NCBI RefSeq assembly: GCF_001667145.1
Contig: NZ_LZIF01000073.1
Span: forward strand, 1 to 41,051
DNA from: Mycobacterium sp. 852002-51971_SCH5477799-a
GTDB lineage: Bacteria > Actinomycetota > Actinomycetes > Mycobacteriales > Mycobacteriaceae
Reading direction: 5' to 3'
Length of the DNA stretch: 41,051 bases
Shown here in pieces: positions 37,401 to 41,051 of this stretch. The notes below the pieces were generated by a model. The model was given only the letters and a program-made list of their open reading frames with translations, was not told the DNA's origin and searched no databases. Numbering within the stretch: position 1 is the first letter of the stretch; each line of letters begins with the position of its first letter. The translations under genes and the position numbers were made by a program.

Positions 37401-40400
37401 GTGGTTGCCGTGGTGATGCGTGCTCGCACCGGGACCGTGTTGATCAACAGTCCCACCATCGAGTCAGCGCCGAACAATTCCGCTGGCCGCCCCGAGACCG
37501 CGGTACCGAAGACCACGTCATGCTGGCCGGTCAACCGCATCAACATCTGCGCCCATGCCGCCTGCAACACGATGTTGACGGTGGTATGGCGCGACCGCGC
37601 CAAGTCACTCACGGCCTGGGTGGTGTCCTCCGGCACCTCGTACCATGCGGCGGATCGTCGCGCCTGACTCAGCCGGCCCGGCGGACCCACCAGAGTGGGG
37701 GCCTCCAGGCCGGCCAGCACCTCGCGCCACGCCGCTTGGGCCGCGGCGCGATCCCGCCCGATGAGCCAGGCGACAAAGGTGCGATACGGGGCGGCCGTGG
37801 GCAACGGACGTCCGTAATAACTGGCAAAGATCTCCTGCAGCAGGATCGGCAGCGACCAGCCATCGAGCACGATGTGGTGATTGGTCAGCACGAACCGGTG
37901 CCGGCCTGGTCCGGTGCGAATCAGCACCGCGCGAAATGCGGCCTGCTCGGCCAGGTCGCATACCGCGACGCGTTCGGCGGTGCGCACCTCCCGGATCTGC
38001 TCGTCGATGCTCACGCCGTTCGGATGCAGCTCGAGATACCGCCACGGCACCAGCGGATCAGCCGGGATGATCTGCACCGGCTCGTCCAATTGGGTCGAGA
38101 ACCGGGCCGCCAGGTTGGGATGGCGGGTCACCGCCGTGTGCAGCGCCGCGTGCAGCCGATCGGTATCGAGGGCACCGATCACGGTGAAGTCCAGTTGCAC
38201 CGCATACACGTCGTGATCGGGTCCGCACCCGGCACCGGCATGGAACAAAAGCCCCTGCTGCAGCGGGGTCAACGGCAGTATGTCGGCGATGTGGTGCTGC
38301 TGCTGCAGCTCGTCGAGCTGCTGCTGGGTCAGACGAGCGGGAGCGAAGTCGGACGGCGTGAACCCGCCGCCGCCGTTGCGGACATGCGCGCAGATCCCGG
38401 CCAGGGCGTCAAACCACAACCGGCCCAGCCGACCGACCTGCTCGCGGTCCACCGCCGAGGGCGCCCAGGTCCAGTTTGCGTGCAGCCGCGGGCCGGATTC
38501 GGTGTCCACGGTGCCGGCGTTCAGGTCCACGGTGTGCATCAGCGGCATTGGTATGGCCGCGGCCGCGCGGGTGACCGATGCGACATCCTGGCAAACTCGC
38601 CACAGGTCGTGGGAGGCATCGGCTGCCGCCCCAAGTCGTCCCAGATAGTTGAACCCGATGGCCGGGTCCGAGCCTCCCAATTCCACATCGGGGTTCATGT
38701 ACCGCAGCAGACCGTAGCCCAGCGGGTCGGGCAGGGCCCGCAGTTGCTCCTTGGCGTCTTTGACCAGCGCACCCAGCGCCGCATCGCCAGCCACCACCTG
38801 GTCCCAAGCCAGCCCCGCGACGTTCAACGCCACCGGATACTTGGTGGTGAACCACCCCACCGTGCGTGTCAGGTCCACGTCTGCGGCCAGCTCCTCGTGA
38901 CGTCCGTGCCCCTCGACGTCGATTCCGATCGGCCCTTCAACGTTGGCCGCGAACTCGGCCACGGCCAACCCGAACGCGATCAACAACATGTCGTGCACAC
39001 CGGCATGAAACGCCGTCGGCACCTCCCCCAGCAGCATCCGGGTGGTCTCGACATCCAGCGCCATCGATAGATGCCCCGCCGCGGCAAACGTATCCACAGC
39101 GGGCTGCACCGGCGCCAGCACCGCCGGTGCCGCCGCCACTTGCCGCCACGCGTCGACTTGATCCACCACCGCGGGACTACTGGCGTGCGCGGCCAGCAAC
39201 GCCGACCACCGGGCAAACGACGTCCCCGCCGCCGGCAAGGCTATCGGTTGCCCACCGCGACGCTGTTCCCACGCCAGATTGAGGTCCGCCAACAAAATCC
39301 GCCATGAGACCCCATCCACCGCCAGATGGTGGATAACCAACGCCAACTGCCCCGTCGAGCTAGCCCACACCGCACTGAGCATCAGCCCGGCAGCAGGATC
39401 CAACCGCGACCGCGCCGCGACCAGCGCCTCATCAGCCAGCACGTCAACCACCCGCACGCACTCGCGGGCGTCCACCTCACCGGGCTCGGGCACCCTCAGC
39501 GACCAGCTCCGGGCACCATCGTCGACAGCGCGCAGTCGCAACATGGCGTGCCGGTCCAGCAGGGCCTGCACCACCAGCACCACATCGGCCGCACCGGCCC
39601 CGGCCGGGGCCTGCACCACCACCGTCTGATTGAACTGCGCCACCGGGCCATCCACGCCGGCCAACCAGCGCATGATCGGCGTTGCGACCACGGGCCCCAA
39701 TCCCTCATCGACCGGGCCTCCGGTACCTTCGACCGACCCGGCCACCCGGGCCAAGCGCGCCACACTCTGCTCGACGAACACATCGCGAGGGCGGAACACC
39801 AGGCCCGCCGCCCGCGCCCGGGCGACCACCTGCATCGACAAGATGCTGTCACCGCCCAGCTCGAAGAACGAGTCGTCGACGCCGACCCGCTCCAGCCCGA
39901 GCACTTGGGCGTAGATGCCGGCCAAGATCTCCTCGGTCTGCGTGGACGGGGCGCGATACAGATCGCCGGCGGCGTACTCGGGCGCGGGCAACGCCCGCTT
40001 ATTCAATTTCCCGTTCGCCGTCAACGGCAACGCCTCCACCGTCACTACGGCCGCCGGCACCATGTAGACAGGCAACCGCTCGGCCAGCGCGGCGCGCGCT
40101 TCGGCCGGATCGGCTGTACCGGTCACGTAACCCACGAGGCGCTTGTCGCCGGGGCGGTCCTCGCGGGCGATCACCGCCGCCTGATCGACCCCGTCGAGGC
40201 CGGCCAACGCCGCCTGCACTTCGCCCAACTCGATGCGATACCCGCGGACCTTGACCTGCTCATCGGCACGCCCCAGGTACCGCAGCTGGCCATCGGAACT
40301 CCAACACACCAGGTCCCCGGTGCGGTACATCCGCAGCCCCGACACCCCCTCGCCCGCGAACGGGCATGCCACAAACCGTGACGCACTCAGCGCAGCCCGA

Positions 40401-41051
40401 CCCACATAGCCGACACCGACCCCGGCGCCCGCCACATACAACTCACCGGCCACCCCGACCGGCACCGGACGCAACCAGCGATCCAGCACGAAGAAGCCGA
40501 GCCGCGCCAACGGCACCCCAATCGGGCTGGCCGCACTGTAGACGTCGCCGGGCGCGATCTCCCGGAACGACGCATGCACCGTCGTCTCGGTCGTGCCGTA
40601 CAGGTTCAGCAGCCGCGGCGAGCCCGGATGCTGGTCCAGCCACGTCCCCAGCCGCCGCGGCTCGAGGGCTTCTCCGGCGAACAGCACAGCCCGCAGTTTC
40701 AGTTGAGCTCCCAGGCCGGGCGCGAGCGCGTCAGCGGTCTGCAAGGCGTAGAACGCCGACGGAGTCTGGCTCAACACACTGACCTGTTCAGCCACCAATA
40801 AGGCGTGGAAGTCTTGGGGAGAACGCGCCACCGACTCCGGTATCACCACCAGGCGCCCGCCACGCAGCAGCGCACCCCAGACTTCACACACCGAGACGTC
40901 AAATGCCAGCGAATGCCACTGCGACCACACCTGCCCGTCGATTTCCATCCCGGCCTCGAGTGACGCCAGCAACTGGATCACGTTGTGATGGGTGACGGCA
41001 ACGCCTTTGGGGACTCCGGTGGTGCCCGAGGTGTAAATCAGATACGCGATG
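34442..41051 (-). CDS. NRPS, C-terminal part A-PCP-E-C-A-PCP-TE (partial, runs off right edge)
   Basis: Last about 2200 codons of a nonribosomal peptide synthetase entering from the right edge. In order: adenylation domain 1 from core [10 protein letters not shown] (code read as D-V-C-S-L-A-L-V-H-K), carrier with GGDSILS (Ser near 39849), epimerization domain ([32 protein letters not shown]; about 39700-38380), condensation domain ([10 protein letters not shown]; about 38290-37000), adenylation domain 2 (code D-V-S-T-M-A-A-M-G-K), carrier GGDSLLA, and a thioesterase with GWSFGG and a late DCGHDDMM histidine. The penultimate residue should be D-configured; the product is released by hydrolysis or cyclization. 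This differs from GPL synthetases, which end in a reductase. Neither pocket code matches one I can name. An internal ATG at 40981 is not the gene start. Confidence 0.95.
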   Translation of the reverse strand, partial: IAYLIYTSGTTGVPKGVAVTHHNVIQLLASLEAGMEIDGQVWSQWHSLAFDVSVCEVWGALLRGGRLVVIPESVARSPQDFHALLVAEQVSVLSQTPSAFYALQTADALAPGLGAQLKLRAVLFAGEALEPRRLGTWLDQHPGSPRLLNLYGTTETTVHASFREIAPGDVYSAASPIGVPLARLGFFVLDRWLRPVPVGVAGELYVAGAGVGVGYVGRAALSASRFVACPFAGEGVSGLRMYRTGDLVCWSSDGQLRYLGRADEQVKVRGYRIELGEVQAALAGLDGVDQAAVIAREDRPGDKRLVGYVTGTADPAEARAALAERLPVYMVPAAVVTVEALPLTANGKLNKRALPAPEYAAGDLYRAPSTQTEEILAGIYAQVLGLERVGVDDSFFELGGDSILSMQVVARARAAGLVFRPRDVFVEQSVARLARVAGSVEGTGGPVDEGLGPVVATPIMRWLAGVDGPVAQFNQTVVVQAPAGAGAADVVLVVQALLDRHAMLRLRAVDDGARSWSLRVPEPGEVDARECVRVVDVLADEALVAARSRLDPAAGLMLSAVWASSTGQLALVIHHLAVDGVSWRILLADLNLAWEQRRGGQPIALPAAGTSFARWSALLAAHASSPAVVDQVDAWRQVAAAPAVLAPVQPAVDTFAAAGHLSMALDVETTRMLLGEVPTAFHAGVHDMLLIAFGLAVAEFAANVEGPIGIDVEGHGRHEELAADVDLTRTVGWFTTKYPVALNVAGLAWDQVVAGDAALGALVKDAKEQLRALPDPLGYGLLRYMNPDVELGGSDPAIGFNYLGRLGAAADASHDLWRVCQDVASVTRAAAAIPMPLMHTVDLNAGTVDTESGPRLHANWTWAPSAVDREQVGRLGRLWFDALAGICAHVRNGGGGFTPSDFAPARLTQQQLDELQQQHHIADILPLTPLQQGLLFHAGAGCGPDHDVYAVQLDFTVIGALDTDRLHAALHTAVTRHPNLAARFSTQLDEPVQIIPADPLVPWRYLELHPNGVSIDEQIREVRTAERVAVCDLAEQAAFRAVLIRTGPGRHRFVLTNHHIVLDGWSLPILLQEIFASYYGRPLPTAAPYRTFVAWLIGRDRAAAQAAWREVLAGLEAPTLVGPPGRLSQARRSAAWYEVPEDTTQAVSDLARSRHTTVNIVLQAAWAQMLMRLTGQHDVVFGTAVSGRPAELFGADSMVGLLINTVPVRARITTATTAADLLDQLQDSHNCTLEHQHLALSEIHRLTDHDQLFDSMFIYENYPVDTEALTGDYDLTITEVNTSESTHYPLAVAAIPGSQIGLRVEYDAEVFELASIDALFARFQKVLEAMTADPTRPLSSIDLLDADEHARLDAWGNRAVLTHLAPASMSIPEVFAAHVERAPDALALTCEGRSMTYRELDEAANRLAHLLADQGVGAGDVVALLLPRSAEAIVAILAVLKAGAAYLPIDPAVPTARIEFMVADAAPAAAITTADLRARLGGSDLLLIDVHDTRITPRPATGLPAPAPDDIAYLIYTSGTTGVPKGVAVSHHNAIQLLEVVDGHFPTPAAWAQCKSLAFDVSVSEIFFALLHGGRVVVVPEYVVSSPDHFKALLVAEHVEVFTETPSALAALSPEGLESLAVMVAGEACPAEVVERWAPGRLMVNAYGPTETSMGITMSAPLTPGIGAVPIGAPVLQAALFVLDAWLRPVPAGVIGELYVAGAGVSYGYLNRAGLSASRFVACPFAGPGTPGGRMYRTGDLVCWGSDGQLRYFGRADEQVKIRGYRIELGDVQAALAEIDGVGQAVVIAREDRPGDKRLVGYVTGTADPVTTRAKLAERLPAYMVPAAVVPVRALPLTPNGKLDRRALPTPEYVVAERYRPPANSVEETLAGIFAQILGLDRVGVEDSFFDLGGDSLLAMRVIATINKTLDAHLAVRTILDAPSVRSLSKQLSGDGSAAELLPIEVLKKGTGIPLCCVHEGLGLSYAYRVLGDYLDCPIIGINQIPDNGEVGRQSVRDMAKDYADRLQAVYPVGPYKLLGWSFGGPVAHELAVELRRRGCEVQRLVMLDPVLGDSGPTNTGGPAEEIQGESRILDLTLRSNRIDVPEQGEQLTYELAEELIRQQGKTVELILPPRQIFEFVVENYNSNGSHLRQHVPDVFDGDAIIFSARRDVGNESSDPQNWNPYVAGAITVYLVDCGHDDMMASESLTLYAEQLKQALDS
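40188..41051. repeat. NRPS adenylation-domain direct repeat, right copy
   Basis: Counterpart of 1-852, same strand and same adenylation-domain segment. It probably extends beyond the edge. The two copies differ in the pocket residues (W to C at the third code position, V to L and M to L at two others), so they select different amino acids or have diverged after duplication. Confidence 0.75.

Noticed and set aside
36824..39070. Long plus-strand open frame (748 codons) opposite the right-hand NRPS
   Set aside because: It is the antisense shadow of the NRPS frame, rich in Arg, His, Gln and Gly, with no domain. The minus strand has clear E, C and A motifs over the same bases.
1..41051. CRISPR array, tRNA, rRNA or insertion sequence
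   Set aside because: No regularly spaced short repeats, no tRNA-like cloverleaf, and no transposase frame or terminal inverted repeats were seen. The repeats present are gene duplications.
1..41051. Calling the window the canonical GPL locus
   Set aside because: There is no MmpL/MmpS, Gap or FadE gene and no terminal reductase in the visible NRPS; shared gene families alone do not establish orthology.

Overview
The window is high-GC actinobacterial DNA, almost certainly from a mycobacterium. The markers are GT1 glycosyltransferases opening with the YGTRGDVEPC motif typical of glycopeptidolipid (GPL) glycosyltransferases, a Mas/Pks-type iterative polyketide synthase, PapA-like acyltransferases, MbtH proteins paired with lipopeptide NRPSs, and a CmcI/rhamnosyl O-methyltransferase. 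It reads as a secondary-metabolite or cell-envelope locus for a glycosylated, acylated lipopeptide. It resembles the GPL locus but is not the canonical one: the terminal NRPS visible here ends in a thioesterase, not the reductase that yields alaninol in GPLs.

Layout. The left edge (1-2899, minus) has mbtH followed by an NRPS beginning with a condensation domain (C-A, cut by the edge); a condensation domain with no upstream carrier suggests lipid initiation. From 3.7 to 23 kb lies a sugar-decoration island: two full GT1 genes, an OafA-type acyltransferase with a SGNH domain, a PerA-like sugar aminotransferase, a SAM methyltransferase, a DHA2-type MFS exporter, two NAD-dependent sugar epimerase/reductases, a CmcI-type O-methyltransferase, a cassette rfbF-(broken rfbG)-rfbC-sugar C-methyltransferase, an AT-richer unknown gene and a second O-methyltransferase. 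From 23.9 to 34.4 kb lies the lipid module: PapA-like gene, orphan mbtH (minus), KS-AT-DH-ER-KR-ACP synthase and a second PapA-like gene. The right edge (34.4-41 kb, minus) is the end of a second NRPS: A-PCP-E-C-A-PCP-TE.

The island is full of gene wreckage. A gtf remnant lies between the acyltransferase and the aminotransferase, and it carries a second copy of the divergent gtf2/MFS promoter region. A two-gene cassette (SAM methyltransferase + CmcI methyltransferase) is present twice with reciprocal loss: at 9.3-10.8 kb the first gene is intact and the second broken, while at 15.9-17.2 kb the reverse holds. A CDP-glucose 4,6-dehydratase gene (rfbG) survives only as its two ends between rfbF and rfbC. 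The PKS frame is open, but its ketoreductase has lost both the catalytic Lys and Tyr and carries an altered cofactor loop.

Working model (inference): the PKS and PapA proteins make and transfer acyl chains, the NRPSs with MbtH build the peptide, the GT1 enzymes add sugars made or modified by the island, the methyl- and acyltransferases decorate them, and the MFS protein may export the product or a precursor. No MmpL/MmpS, no Gap and no tailoring reductase are visible. Homologous NRPS adenylation DNA sits in direct orientation at both ends of the window.
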